This document shows, one piece after another, positions 31,189 through 44,100 of a stretch of 64,000 nucleotides of DNA. Within the stretch, counting starts at the first letter, position 1. Each line of letters opens with the position of its first letter. The stretch covers positions 4,464,001 to 4,528,000 of the forward strand of contig NC_088308.1 of assembly GCF_910592395.1 (NCBI RefSeq), written 5' to 3'. This DNA is from Lineus longissimus. Taxonomy: Eukaryota; Nemertea; Pilidiophora; Heteronemertea; Lineidae. The notes under the pieces are model-generated. The model was not told the origin of the DNA. It saw only the letters and a program-made list of their open reading frames with translations, and searched no databases. Both the position numbers and the translations under genes were made by a program.

Positions 31189-32259
31189 ACGGAACAGTCG
31201 CTTTTGAGACGTCACCAGTGTGCAATTAATTGAATGGCGAGAAAGAACAAACAACAGCTCATCTTGACGACTTGGTCGAAATGAACTTTCGAAAATTTAC
31301 TTTCAGACGAACTCTTTTGCAGGCGGGTTTCGGCACCCTGACGAAGAGCTAAACCACAAATTGATCTCTATTGCCTTCTCCTATTGTTCTCATCAGTCAC
31401 TTCGTCAAAGAAGAAGTCAACATTTCCGTGGGATTTTTGTGGTTTTCTCCAATTTTGAGGGAGATCACCCGGTATAAAAAGTAAAAGAGGCAAGAGCATC
31501 CTGTAAGATTTGGCGTGAAATTCATAACTAAGGTGAATCATCCAGTAAAAATTGATATATATTTGCGAGAACCTTGGGCAAGCTTATATTAAAGATATCC
31601 GTTTTGGTCTGTCTGGAGCTACATATTCTTGTCTTGGCTGAGCATACATTCGTTGATTCAAAAATAGTTTTTGTGATATATGCGGTGATGAGTAACTTGG
31701 TGAGGGAAATTATTCTGCATGGTAGTAATGAAAATATGTATTTCATTCATATACATCAACCTTGAAAAATATTTCTACGGTAATTCATGCATAAGATTGA
31801 TTAGGAATATTTATCAACTAGGGCCTAAACGTAAAAGCTTATTTAACAGGATGTGTACATCATGACTACAGGAGTAATTTTTTTGGTGTTTGTTGCAATA
31901 ATAAATCTAAAAGCAAGAATTCTTGCTACACCAAGCACAAATTAATCATATGGGTGCTGATAACACTGAAAAAACGTCGGAACACTCTTATTTGGTAAAA
32001 AATACCTTCATAAAGTTGTATAAATCACGGATGTACATGCTCTATATCCGTGTATCGATCAACTTGCTATCCATTGATTGCACTTTTATTGATAGATAAA
32101 CCATAAAGATGCAGGAAAAAGGGTATTGTCAGTCATTTCTTCATGGAATAATACATTGATGGTAACAATGTATGTGCAAAAAAATGTTCACTCCGGTGTT
32201 CAATAAAATTTGACTGTGCTAACACCTATTTGTATTTATTTTTCTACGTCGTGTCCCTC
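31189..32259. other. Probable 3' flank of the giant gene
   Basis: AT-rich, no gene supported. Candidate polyadenylation hexamers AATAAA lie near 31900 and 32200 on the plus strand. A TATA-like word at about 31470-31478 has no exon behind it. Confidence 0.4.
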
Positions 32260-32427
32260 TTAAAGGGACAGTATAGGCAGCAAGCTAGGCAGGCGAGATA
32301 AAGTTGCACGAAGTCGCCAATAGGGGTTTCTCACATCTCACAGTACGTCGAAATGATTCACGATGTTTAGTGCCAATTGAAGATGGCCAAATTAGCCCCT
32401 CTGCTCCTGCCTATAGTCCCCCTTTAA
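32260..32427. mobile_element. MITE with TTAA target duplication (piggyBac-like)
   Basis: The left end is TTAA-AGGGACAGTATAGGCAG (32260-32280). The right end reads CTGCCTATAGTCCCCCT-TTAA (about 32407-32427), its imperfect inverse. TTAA flanks on both sides and a 168-bp length with no ORF fit a non-autonomous element mobilised by a piggyBac-type transposase. Family assignment rests on the TTAA duplication only. Confidence 0.7.
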
Positions 32428-33005
32428 ACGGCAAAACATTGCATCTCAAAATATTTGACACATTTCTGCTTAGAGTAACTAGCCTCAAACTCTATGATTT
32501 CTGGAAAAAGTGTCCGTCCCTATAGCCTGGTGAGGGATTAATGCATTATGGTTCTATAGAGACCATGACAGTTTCAGGAGCTATAGCCAATACTACAGGG
32601 TCGACTATAATGCATGATAGTCGTCACACAACTTTTCGATGTAGTGTCAGCTGGGAGCGACCCCTGTTGCATAGTAGGCTCCGTTTTCCCCGACTGTATC
32701 TTTCACCCTTTGTCGCAATGTATGGGATGTTACTTCTGAACAGTACGAAATCAGCGCCTCTGGTGTCAAAATTGCTGACCGGTGGCCACGTGCGTTTGTT
32801 GACATACTGCACAGCACGCTGGGAAGCAAGCGCGTATGCAAATAAGGGTCATTGGGGTCACTAAACAACGGTTCTGCCAATCAGAAGGCAGCAATAACCG
32901 CTCACTCGCTGTTCACGGTGAGCAAACCGTAAAATACCGGTCTTCTATTTTCCCCATATTTCGTTACAAAATCCATATTCTTCAAAAAAAACTCAGGGAA
33001 GAAGA
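32428..33005. promoter_or_regulatory. Probable cyclin F promoter region
   Basis: A CCAAT box (CTGCCAATCAG, 32875-32885) precedes the cyclin F gene by a suitable distance. The surrounding DNA is more G/C-rich than its flanks. A TTTGAA word (CHR-like) lies near 33164. CCAAT and CHR elements are characteristic of G2/M-expressed genes, but each word is short and common. A 107-codon ORF here has no support as a gene. Confidence 0.35.
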
Positions 33006-33801
33006 ATGAAAGGTACTCATAAAACAATGTCTGCGATTTTTATTTATTTTAAATGATGGTAACGTCTGAACGGACGAAAGTTTGGGGGCACTCGACGGTT
33101 TGATTTCTCCCTGTACATTTTGTAGTGTATTTTCCTTGCTTCACCTTCCAGCTGTGGCGGTAGGTTTGAATTGTGAAACTGGGCAGTCGGTCCTGATTTT
33201 AATCCTGTGCACTGTCATTAGTGTCAAGGCTATGACCTTACAGGCATAGGATGTGTCTTGGCAGAAAAAGTCCTTTCGAAATGATGCAAGTGAATGCAGC
33301 TAAAATGTGAATGTGACATTGTGAGTCAAAGCAACAGCAAGCATACGCCACTGCCACTGGTACTGCCAGTGGGTGTGGCTGTGCTGTGGCAACTCGAACC
33401 TCGCTCAGTCAATGACCGAATCATGAACTGACTCAGTGACTGGCCGGCTGAATGAACCAAATTGAACCCGACTTCGTGGATGCCAATCGCAATACCGCCA
33501 ATTTGAAGACACCCGGGCCGACCGTCATGGAGTCTGCACAGTGATAAACCCTTGCCCTTGGTTTTACACCAGGCAGTGGAAGTCATTGCTAGCCCAAACA
33601 AACCGAAATACTAGGCTCAACGAACAAAAGATCATGTGGTGTGCGACCATGCGGTCTTGTTTGCTGCTTGTTTGTTGTGGCCATCAATGGCTTCCTCCGC
33701 CTAGTGTGAAGGCCTCTATTTAACCTTGCCTGGCTAACGTCCGTCATGGCATTAGCCCCATCATGCCATCAGCTATTGAACAATCCTCTTTTCTTTTTCA
33801 G

Positions 33802-36800
33802 TGATAAAAAATGGGGGGAAATGCCGCTATGTTGTGGTGTCTCCACGTACGGCATCTATATCTGGGAGAGGAGCGATACCAGCAGCAGAACTATATCGTA
33901 GTGTGACGACCATCTGGGCTCTACCAGAAGAACTCGTGCTTCATCTACTCCGTAGTCTTCATATAAAAGATTTGCTCAATATGAGAAGTGTTCACCCTGC
34001 GTTTCGAGATCTCATTGATTGCAGTCCGATAGTTTGGCAAATGAGTTGCTTCAAGGACACGTGGCCAACCTTGCCGAACATCCTACATTTTGAAAAGTAA
34101 GTGAGATAGGTGCGAGGTCTACTCTGTCGAAAGACAAATTACTGTTACATGTAGATGTACAGCCAAAGGTTGTTTATTTTATTTTGGTGTTCTGTTCGTT
34201 TGCAAGTTAGAATGTGTTACCAGTGCTGTTTAGATAAGATATTCAGTCATGCCATGGGGATGTACATGTAGGCCCCTATTGGTAAAATAGTGTTGTCTCC
34301 CCCCACAGAGCGGAAAGATATTGTGAATTAGTGTTTATTCCACTGCAACTGTGGTCATATAGATTTTATGTTCAGTGCAAACCGGTTACTAGGGACATGC
34401 TGATACTGTCTACACCTTTCCTGGTACTTTTGCCTCACCTAAAAGTCTGATGATTTGTCAGCTTCCCTTCCATAATAGAGCTCTCACATTTATTTGTTTT
34501 CAGGGCAGCTAAACAGGGCAATATTCAGGCATTGCTCAAACTTGGGATTGCTTATCTTTACAATGAAGGATGTAAGTTGTTTCATTGACTAGAATAGAAT
34601 GGCTATTGAAAAGGCTTGACCAGCAATATCAAATTGCCAACTTCTAAGTAACTGCTCCCAAACCAGTTTGAGACTGTAACATGCATCCTATTAAGTAATA
34701 AGATCTATTTTGCTATTGATGTTTGTTCATTGTTGTCCCTTTGTTGTTAGATATAATTCACAGACTTGTACATACATGTATATGTCTGGTGCTGCCTCCC
34801 TTACGATATTGATGTACACTTGATTGGGAATATATGCAATCTTAGCCCAAGACTAAACTCTACTTAGAAAAAGAGACAGAGGGTGCAAATTTTCTCTCCG
34901 AATGATATGTTATTGTAATGAATTCAACATTATACAAGTTATATTTTCTGTTCTTTCAGTACCCAGTGATCAGGAGGGGAAAAAGATCACAAGTAACGGA
35001 GAAACTGCGGCAGCAATGTTTTGTCAAGCAGAAACGTTAACACCATCCACAGCGCCATTCACTTGGTTATTTATTCGTCCACCTTGGTCCAATACGGGCG
35101 CTTGCTGCAAGGAATGCGTCTTCAAAAATATGTTGCAGTATGTCAAAGCGGTAGGTTATTGTTGCCTTTCAACTGAAATCTTTGCATTAGAAGTATTTAG
35201 AATCATGGAAAATGAAGTGGTTAGTGTGGTGCAGAACTGTGCCACACCTGGTCTTGTCGACAGGTTTTTTTAGAAAGAAGTGCAAAGGATGTAATGTAAG
35301 TATCATGACTAAGTACTAAGTATCATGACTAAGTACACAGAAACACGGAACAAAGTCAGTTTCTAAATGTTTTGTTTGAACCTTTTATTTTCAGACAAAT
35401 GATGTGTCTGTTAATTTATGCGTTGCTCACATTCTGAAGCTGTTTGATGACTGTGATAGTGGGCAGAGGAGGCTGAAATATCTGTCGCAAGCAGCCAACC
35501 AAGGCTCAGCCATAGCCATGTATGACCTGTGGAAAAGTAAACAGCCACTCGAGGAAAACAATAAGGTAAAGATCACAGAATCCTGTTTTCCAGTAGTACT
35601 AAGATTTCTGATTTCTGTAACCTGTAAAATATATGCCGTTGTCTGAAAGGTGAAATTTTCTGCTGTTAATTTGAGGTTCAGGTTGGACCACAAAATAGAA
35701 TCGCCCACAAAGATTGTCCGGGTTACAATTTCCAGAAAGGCAAAAGTACAGTAGCTCTACTATGTTCAGAGTCAGCAAACCATCTAAGTCATCATTTGCC
35801 TGATGCTAGTGCCTAGTAATGGGAGTTCTGTTGGTGGACCTTAAAGTCTTCAAATTATACTTAATCTTTTGTTCCATTTCAGTGCCATGATAAAGCAGTT
35901 GAACTTCAGAGCATCAGAGAGCTACGAGACGTGGGCAGTCTTGGGGAAATCGAATCACAACTGCGACTGTGCCAGGCGTACGTTCGCGGGCAGTTTGGTG
36001 GAATCTCAAGCAGTCAGGCAGCAAGCTTTGTCAGGGAGTTTGTGCAATCTTCAAAACCAACGAATATCCAGGACATTTACAACTGGAACCGTGATCTCAC
36101 AAATACCATGAGGTGAGGAATTCTACTTTCTCAGTGTAGCCTTTTTAGGCATTGCTGGGGTATTATAGTGTACTTCCGTTTCAAAGCAATCTTCCCAACG
36201 CAAAAGGTGGCTTGTTTAAATCTTGAAAAATGGTAGTTGAGTGGAACTGACCTTGCCGTCAGAACAGAATCTGTTCACCCTTTGGGATGACACTAAAGCA
36301 GTGGCATAATTAGCTAGATTTCATCTGAAAACAAAAAAGCTTTTTTGTCTGAAATATTCTGTTAATTTCAGATACATCCTTGTGGACTGGCTTGTTGAGG
36401 TGGCCGGGATGAAGGAGTTCTCTACGCATACTCTCCATATAGCAATAAGTGTCGTGGACCGCTTTCTCAGGAATCACAAAATGATCAGGTCAAAGTTACA
36501 GCTACTTGGTGTCTCAGCAATGGTCCTTTGCTCAAGGTTTGTAAATCTTTCTTAATCTCTTTCTTAACTGGTTGCTAGAAAGACTCAGATATTTGGTTGT
36601 TGTCCTGAGATCAACTTAATTGTTGCATAATTGATATAAATGATTTGTAGTGGATGTCAAAGCAAATGTGCCTGATTGTTGTTTTAACATTTTATGCAGA
36701 AAAAGAGCCATATTTCATGCAGATTTGCTTTAAATGTTGGTAGAGTGGTTAACCACAGATGAAAATCATTGCAACGTCTGTTTTAAATGCTTTCAGGTTT

Positions 36801-39579
36801 CTGGGTCGAGATATAATCACAATCCGAGAGGCAGCATGGTTGACAGACAATACCTATAAATACGAGGATGTGGTCCGAATGATGGGTGAAATCATATCGA
36901 CTCTTCGTGGAAAGATTAGGGTGAGAGACCAGTACATGGAGTCAAAAGACATCAAAACGAAGAAGATTTAATACAAGTAGGCCTACCGACTCACTGGGAC
37001 ATTCACCTACAGGATTTACTATTTAAAAAGTACATTTGGCTGTGTATGTATGGGCATACAAGAAATGGTACCTTCTACGAGATTTACTGTATGTTTAAAC
37101 TAAACTGAGGCTTGTCTTTCGCTTTCTTAAATGCTTATATTTGCATTTTCAGGTGGTGACTAGCCTTGATCACCTCTACATATTCGAAACTCTTGCCAGC
37201 TTAGACTTACGAAGCAAATACTTATCAGAATATGTGTGCGAGCTAGCTTTACTGCAGTCAGAACTGGGTGCTTATAGACAGTCTGAGGTAGCAGCATGTT
37301 CTCTTCTCCTGTCGAATCTCGCTCTCAAAAAGGAGTCTCCCTGGCCTGCTCACATGCAAGAGTTCACGGGATTCACTCTAGAAGACTTGACAAAATGTAC
37401 TCTACATATCCACGAGAAATGGTAAGTCCGTCTGTGAATTAATTTAGAAACTTGTTGAATTTTGTTCTGTAAACCTATATGAAGTTCTAGGTCTTGTAAG
37501 TGGAGCCAGTCCTTACATGTACTCAGTGGTTAGTGCGTTAAAGGTGACCTCGGTGTTGCAGAAAAAGCAAAGTTTTCAATGGACTCTCGTACTAATCTGT
37601 AGACTTTAGCTTGATTATCTGGATTTAATCTCTTGTAGTTTCCTTGAGGGTACCATGACAGACCATAGAGAAGTGGAGCTGCAGGCGGTCAAGCAAAGAT
37701 ACTCCGATGAAGCCTTCTATGAAGTGTCAACAATAAAGGTAAGTTCAGAATATATTGAGAGCCAAGCGACAGTCTTGAGGCTTAAAAAGCATATTTGACC
37801 CTGCAGTCATCCTACTGAGTACTGTGGCGATGTCGGAGACATCATCTGTGTACTGTTGTTAGCCTCTATCAGAAAAGGAAGGTTTATGCGTAGCACACAT
37901 CTGCTTACATGCAGGCTGTTAATGCACACAATCTTACCGTTTTCAAATGGTAAGAATTTTGTTGTCATTTGTAGTTGTCTTATGTATGGATAACTCCCAT
38001 CACACACTTTAATAAAACCTTCTCTGTCTTTCAGATGGTCAGTTCTGATGACCTGTGCAGTCTCCTTGGTGTGAGTGAGCACTCCTTCAATGGCTTGGAG
38101 CTCAAGATCAGATACAAGAAACACGAGGGTCTCATCATGTCTCCGTCCAGGAACAAAGGCAAATGTGCAAAGTAAGTACTCGTAGGGACTCTGGTCTATA
38201 AATGATATTTGATGTGATAGCAATACAGGTCTTTGTTCCCGTAAAGATTGACGCCTTTTTAGCTCTATACTTTTACATGCACAGCAAAACCTGCCTTGAA
38301 ATGGTATGGACTAAATAAAGCCTCATCGATGAATGCATAATTACTCATCGATGTGAACTTTTAAGCAGATGCATGTAAGCATATATTTCCTCTCCTTTGC
38401 AGTCAGCCTGCCAACTTGAGTGCCGATCGTGAGAAATCCGCTACGCCTGTGATGGACGCTAATACTGAACTGTTCAATGACTCTGGCCTCTCAGGATATT
38501 ACGCCGACAAGGAAGATGAAGGAGAATCATTCATGGAATGCAGTGGTAAGATATTAAAGGGGACTATTTCCCTGTAGTAATCCATATTCAAAGTTGAAAA
38601 TATATTTTTGAACTGTAACTCTGTTTAGTTCATGAAAGGTCCTTGACTGATTTCTTTGTTGGTTAGGTACCAGAGCACTAAACCATAGCACAAGGCAGGA
38701 TACATCCTGGTCTATCTTTGTAGTTGTTCGAATCTAAAATGATTGTCCAACATGTTGTGGGTTTGTTGTCAGTTCTCCCATCTTGGCCTTGATCAGGTCT
38801 AAGGATTAAAAGATGTAAATGGCTAGAGCCAATGGTTTCCTCGTTTTATCAAATGCACCTTGTCTCCACTTACAGAATCGGATGAAAGCATTGATCTAGC
38901 CAGCCTCTGGAGCGAGGATAAGAACATTCCCATGCCGTCCCCACCAAACTTTGTCAGCCTGTCTCACTTCCAACCGTCGGGAAACAACTTCACCCGCATT
39001 AAGTCGTGCGCATCGATGGAAGCACTGTCAACACCGTCGACAACCACTGCGTCATCTTCCTTCTTCTCTCCTATGCCCTCGGCAACGTTATCGAGACTTT
39101 CTGGCCCGCCTGTTATCAATATTCATCGCCGCACGAGCAGGTCACGTTTGCTTACTCCGTCCTCGGCCATCTCGACACCTATGGAGACTGAGGGGAATCG
39201 AGGTGTGATGGGCAGTCGCTCCGATGGCAATATCCTCTGCGAGGGTTCCAGCAGCCTACCCAGCAAGACGTCTATGGGTTTGAGTGGTACAACCCTATTC
39301 CCCAGCAGGTCCGACTCAAGTGTACTTAGTGATAGACCACGGGTCCTCCACGATCATTCTGGAAGGCATAATATACCTAGTTGCATGATAGACAATGATA
39401 GTAGTAGGTTTACTTCAAAGTTTAGCGTTGGAGATGTCAGGCCTGCGAGGTCAGCTTTAAGGAACGTTGCCAATACTAACACAGCTGGAAAATCAACAAT
39501 GTTGACCGGGACACCAGCAATTAAAAGAAAAAGCTCTGCTCAGCTTGGGAAGGATATGAAAACTCACACACGACACTAA
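33802..39579 (+). CDS. CCNF: Cyclin F, F-box substrate receptor of an SCF ubiquitin ligase
   Basis: Cyclin F recruits substrates to SKP1-CUL1 ligase in G2. Coding exons, all phase-consistent: 33802-34096, 34504-34571, 34960-35150, 35395-35565, 35883-36112, 36372-36536, 36797-36920, 37153-37421, 37639-37738, 38035-38171, 38403-38545, 38876-39579; about 866 residues (human about 786). The F-box (LPEELVLHLLRSLHIKDLL) is at about residues 41-80. A Sel1-like middle carries LGIAYLYNEG and WLFIRPPWS. The cyclin box opens with MRYILVDWLVEVA near 318, preserving the substrate-docking hydrophobic patch, then REAAWLTDNTYKYEDVVRMM. The last exon is a Ser/Thr/Pro-rich tail ending in a basic KRKSS stretch. 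The frame requires an upstream first exon ending in phase 1. The best candidate is ATGAAAG at 33006-33012 (donor GTACTC), encoding M-K-V; another is 32836-32917. The ATG at 33811 is out of frame. Confidence 0.93.
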
Positions 39580-40765
39580 AGTGAGTGAAAAATCTGTTGG
39601 CTAATTTTGTGGACATCTTGCCATTTGCTGTTTCGTACATAGTATTGCATGCCAGAACTGTATTGGCTGCTGCCCATACCCACGCATCTCCAAAAATCGG
39701 TTTTTCGTGCAGAAAATGTGTTTTTGATGATATTGTCTGTAACAGTGCAGTAGGTGTTACTTTTGACAATTGCCATTGGTGTATTTATTTTATGTTGACA
39801 AATTATGAGAATCTATGGTAAGGACTAAGAAATATTGTTGATTTAATAATCATAACATTGATTGAGATTGAAATTGAAATAGAGAATGAAATGTATGTGG
39901 TTGCTTTCTTACTCCTGCCTGTTAATCATGAAAGCCCTTAATTCATGAATATGAAGTATTGAATAATGTTGAACTGAAATTGTGTGACCCAGTTTTGTGA
40001 CATATTGATTCTGCTGCAATACCACCTATTTTGAAAGGATTTTCTAAATATTTACATAATGAAGTTGCATTCTGTGTTTATCATCACTCATACTTTGGGA
40101 ATTGATAATGCCTTTTAATACATGTACATGTTTGTTTTGTTAAATCTGAATCTTGATGTACTTTTTGATAATCATACATGTAAGGCCAAGTAAAATTAAA
40201 AACCTTTTTCTTGACCCCAATGACAACTCCACCAGACCAGTTTTTTAAAGGATTTTTTGAATGTATTTTACATGCATCTACATGTAGCTGGCATCTGCTA
40301 TGTATTTCGGTCAGAAAGACTTAATGATGAGCAGTCAAACGAAGTTACCTCTCTGTTTGTCTTTGAAGTGCATTTGAGGGAAACAATTGGAAAACAGTGA
40401 ATTATTGAAGAAATTCATAGAAATCTAATAATGATACTTGCCTTGATATTTGGGAATGAGTTGTACATTTGTTGATAAATGAGTTTGTAGCATGTGTTAT
40501 ATTCATTTTTTGAGCGAAGCCTTTGCAATTTTTTGTGAAATCTGTTTAAATTTTATCATTTTGTAAATAGGCCTATATGTTTCATAAGATATGTATGAAT
40601 CTTTCGATCGGTTGATATAAATTTCTGAAGTCCTAGGTGTGTATACTGTATTTGTCTTCAAAGGATTTAAGATATTCAATTCTTTATCTATGTTGGATGA
40701 GGGAGGGTTAATCTAAGCATCAATTTAGTTTTCAATGACAAACAAGGTGAACTTGCAGAATCTTC
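39580..40765 (+). other. Cyclin F 3'UTR and flank
   Basis: Very AT-rich sequence with no coding potential. I see no unambiguous AATAAA; an ATTAAA variant lies near 40195. The end of the message cannot be fixed. Confidence 0.4.
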
Positions 40766-40860
40766 ATGTTGTCCTGGCGTCATATGACCATGGTCCTATA
40801 TGAGGCAAAGGCCCAGTTTCTGGGCCACAATGCCTAGATGATGATGATGATGATGATGTA
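40766..40860 (+). mobile_element. Possible truncated retroelement tail with hairpin and (GAT)n
   Basis: A perfect 7-bp hairpin (GGCCCAG-TTT-CTGGGCC, 40810-40826) is followed by a GAT/ATG trinucleotide run (about 40834-40858). A terminal hairpin plus a short tandem tail resembles the 3' end of some non-LTR retrotransposons or SINEs. Only the tail is present. It could also be a plain microsatellite. Confidence 0.35.
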
Positions 40861-41129
40861 ACGTCAGACAAGCCTGTGGGAGCTCTGGCTGGAGACCTGA
40901 AGTGGGGATAAGTTTGTTCATACAACATGCATTTGCAACAATGTAGCACATTTTTGCTTAAAATCAAAAGTAAACAGAACAGTATTATTACATGTTTCAC
41001 ATGTCGTGATCCTTCCTTAATCCAATATGGTTGCCATGAAAGAAGTTTATGTCATAACGTGAGAGTGTGTGTCTAGATTCATATGTGAACAGTGATGTTG
41101 AGTTGATTGCCAGATAGGTTAGTTAGGCC

Positions 41130-44100
41130 AACCTGACCATTGAGACATTGAAGACAGGTCCAACCTTGCCATTGAGACAACTTAAGTAGCCTCCTTGTGA
41201 AGGGTACAACCTGCCTGTCATGCACCTCTCACAACATCCAGACCCTTCTGCCTCTAGCAGCTATCTCACTGTTCACTTGAAGACAGGTCCAACCTGGCCA
41301 TAGAGACAAGTAGTCTCCTTGTGGAAGGTACAACCTGCCTGTCATGCACCTCTGACAACATCCAGACCCATCTGCCATTATATTGCAGCTATCTCACTCT
41401 GCACTTGAAGACAGGTCCAACCTGATCCTAGAGACAAGTAGCCTCCTTGTGAAGGGTACAACCTGCCTGTCATGCACCTCTGACAACATCCAGACCCTTC
41501 TGTCTCTAGCAGCTATCTCACTCTGCACTTGAAGACAGGTCCAACCTGGTCATTGAGACAAGTAGCCTCCTTGTGAAGGGTACAACCTGCCTGTCATGCA
41601 CCTCTGACAACATCCAGACCCTTCTGTCTCTAGCAGCTATCTCACTGTTCACTTGAAGACAGGTCCAACCTGGCCATAGAGACAAGTAGCCTCCTTGTGA
41701 AGGGTACAACCTGCCTGTCATGCACCTCTGACAACATCCAGACCCATCTGTCTCTAGCAGCTATCTCACTGTTCACTTGAAGACAGGTCCAACCTGGCCA
41801 TTGAGACAAGTAGCCTTCTTGTGAAGGGTACAACCTGCCTGTCATGCACCTCTGACAACATCCAGACCCTTCTGTCTCTAGCAGCTATCTCACCGTTCAC
41901 TTGAAGACAGGTCCAACCTGGCCATTGAGACAAGTAGCCTCCTTGTGAAGGGTACAACCTGCCTGTCATGCACCTCTGACAACATTCAGACCCATCTGTC
42001 TCTAGCAGCTATCTCACTTTCACTTGAAGACAGGTCCAACCTGGCCATAGAGACAAGTAGCCTCCTTGTGAAGGGTACAACCTGCCTGTCATGCACCTCT
42101 GACAACAAACAGACCCTTCTGTCTCTAGCAGCTATCTCACTCTGCACTTGAAGACAGGTCCAACCTGGCCATAGAGACAAGTAGCCTCCTTGTGAAGGGT
42201 ACAACCTGCCTGTCATGCACCTCTGACAACAAACAGACCCTTCTGTCTCTAGCAGCTATCTCACTTTTCACTTGAAGACAGGTCCAACCTGGCCATAGAG
42301 ACAAGTAGCCTCCTTGTGAAGGGTACAACCTGCCTGTCATGCACCTTGGACAACATACAGACCCTTCTGTCTCTAGCAGCTATCTCACTTTCACTTGAAG
42401 ACAGGTCCAGCCTGGCCATAGAGACAAGTAGCCTCCTTGTGAAGGGTACAACCTGCCTGTCGTGTACCTCTGACAACATCCAGACCCATCTGTCTCTAGC
42501 AGCTTTCTCACTGTTCACTCGAAGACAGGTCCAACCTGATCATAGAGACAAGTAGCCTCCTTGTGAAGGGTACAACCTGCCTGTCATGCACCTCTGACAA
42601 CATCCAGACCATTCTGCCTCTAGCAGCTATCTCACTGTTCACTTGAAGACAGGTCCAACCTGGTCATAGAGACAAGTAGCCTCCTTGTGAAGGGTACAAC
42701 CTGCCTGTCATGCACCTCTGACAACATCCATACCCTTCTGTCTCTAGCAGCTATCTCACTGTTCACTTGAAGACAGGTCCAACCTGGTCATAGAGACAAG
42801 TAGCCTCCTTGTGAAGGGTACAACCTGCCTGTCGTGTACCTCTGACAACATCCAGACTCATCTGCCTCTAGCAGCTTTCTCACTGTTCACTCGAAGACAG
42901 GTCCAACCTGATCATAGAGACAAGTAGCCTCCTTGTGAAGGGTACAACCTGCCTGTCATGCACCTCTGACAACATCCAGACCATTCTGCCTCTAGCAGCT
43001 ATCTCACTGTTCACTTGAAGACAGGTCCAACCTGGTCATAGAGACAAGTAGCCTCCTTGTGAAGGGTACAACCTGCCTGTCATGCACCTCTGACAACATC
43101 CATACCCTTCTGTCTCTAGCAGCTATCTCACTGTTCACTTGAAGACAGGTCCAACCTGGTCATAGAGACAAGTAGCCTCCTTGTGAAGGGTACAACCTGC
43201 CTGTCATGCACCTCGGACAACATCCAGACCCTTCTGTCTCTAGCAGCTATCTCAATGTGCACTTGAAGACAGGTCAAACATGGTCATAGAGACAAGTAGC
43301 CTCCTTGTGAAGGGTACAACCTGCCTGTCATGCACCTCGGACAACATCCAGACCCTTCTGCCTCTAGCAGCTATCTCAATGTGCACTTGAAGACAGCCCC
43401 AACTTCGCCATTGAGACAACTCAAGTAGCCTCCTTGTGAAGGGTACAACCTGCCTGTCATGCACCTCTGACAACATACAGACCCTTCTGCCTCTAGCAGC
43501 TATCTCACTGTTCACTTGATTGAAGTCAGGTCCAACCTGGCCATTGAGACAACTTAAGTAGCCTCCTTGTGAAGGGTACAACCTCCCTGTCATGCACCTC
43601 TGGCAACATCCAGACCCTTCTGCCTCTACCAGCTATCTCACTGTTCACTTGAAGACAGGTCCAACCTGGCCATAGAGACAAGTAGCCTCCTTGTGAAGGG
43701 TACAACCTGCCTGTCATGCACCTCTGACAACATACAGACCCTTCTGCCTCTAGCAGCTATCTCACTGTTCACTTGATTGAAGTCAGGTCCAACCTGGCCA
43801 TTGAGACAACTTAAGTAGCCTCCTTGTGAAGGGTACAACCTCCCTGTCATGCACCTCTGGCAACATCCAGACCCTTCTGCCTCTACCAGCTATCTCACTG
43901 TTCACTTGAAGACAGGTCCAACCTGGCCATAGAGACAAGTAGCCTCCTTGTGAAGGGTACAACCTGCCTGTCATGCACCTCTGACAACATCCAGACCCTT
44001 CTGCCTCTACCAGCTATCTCACTGTTCACTTGAAGACAGGTCCAACCTGGCCATTGAGACAAGTAGCCTCCTTGTGAAGGGTACAACCTGCCTGTCATGC

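Noticed and set aside
31464-31500. TATA-like word (GGTATAAAAAG)
   Set aside because: No initiator, exon or ORF follows it. It is probably chance in AT-rich flank.
32541-32864. 107-codon plus-strand ORF upstream of cyclin F
   Set aside because: No motif, no exon borders, and it overlaps the probable promoter.
32836-32917. Alternative cyclin F first exon with a strong GTGAGC donor
   Set aside because: Phase fits and it remains possible. It spans the CCAAT box and would add a 27-residue extension unlike any cyclin F I know, so the M-K-V exon at 33006 is preferred without certainty.
33350-33372. Short hairpin CCACTGG-TACTG-CCAGTGG
   Set aside because: A 7-bp stem in a probable intron with no supporting context.
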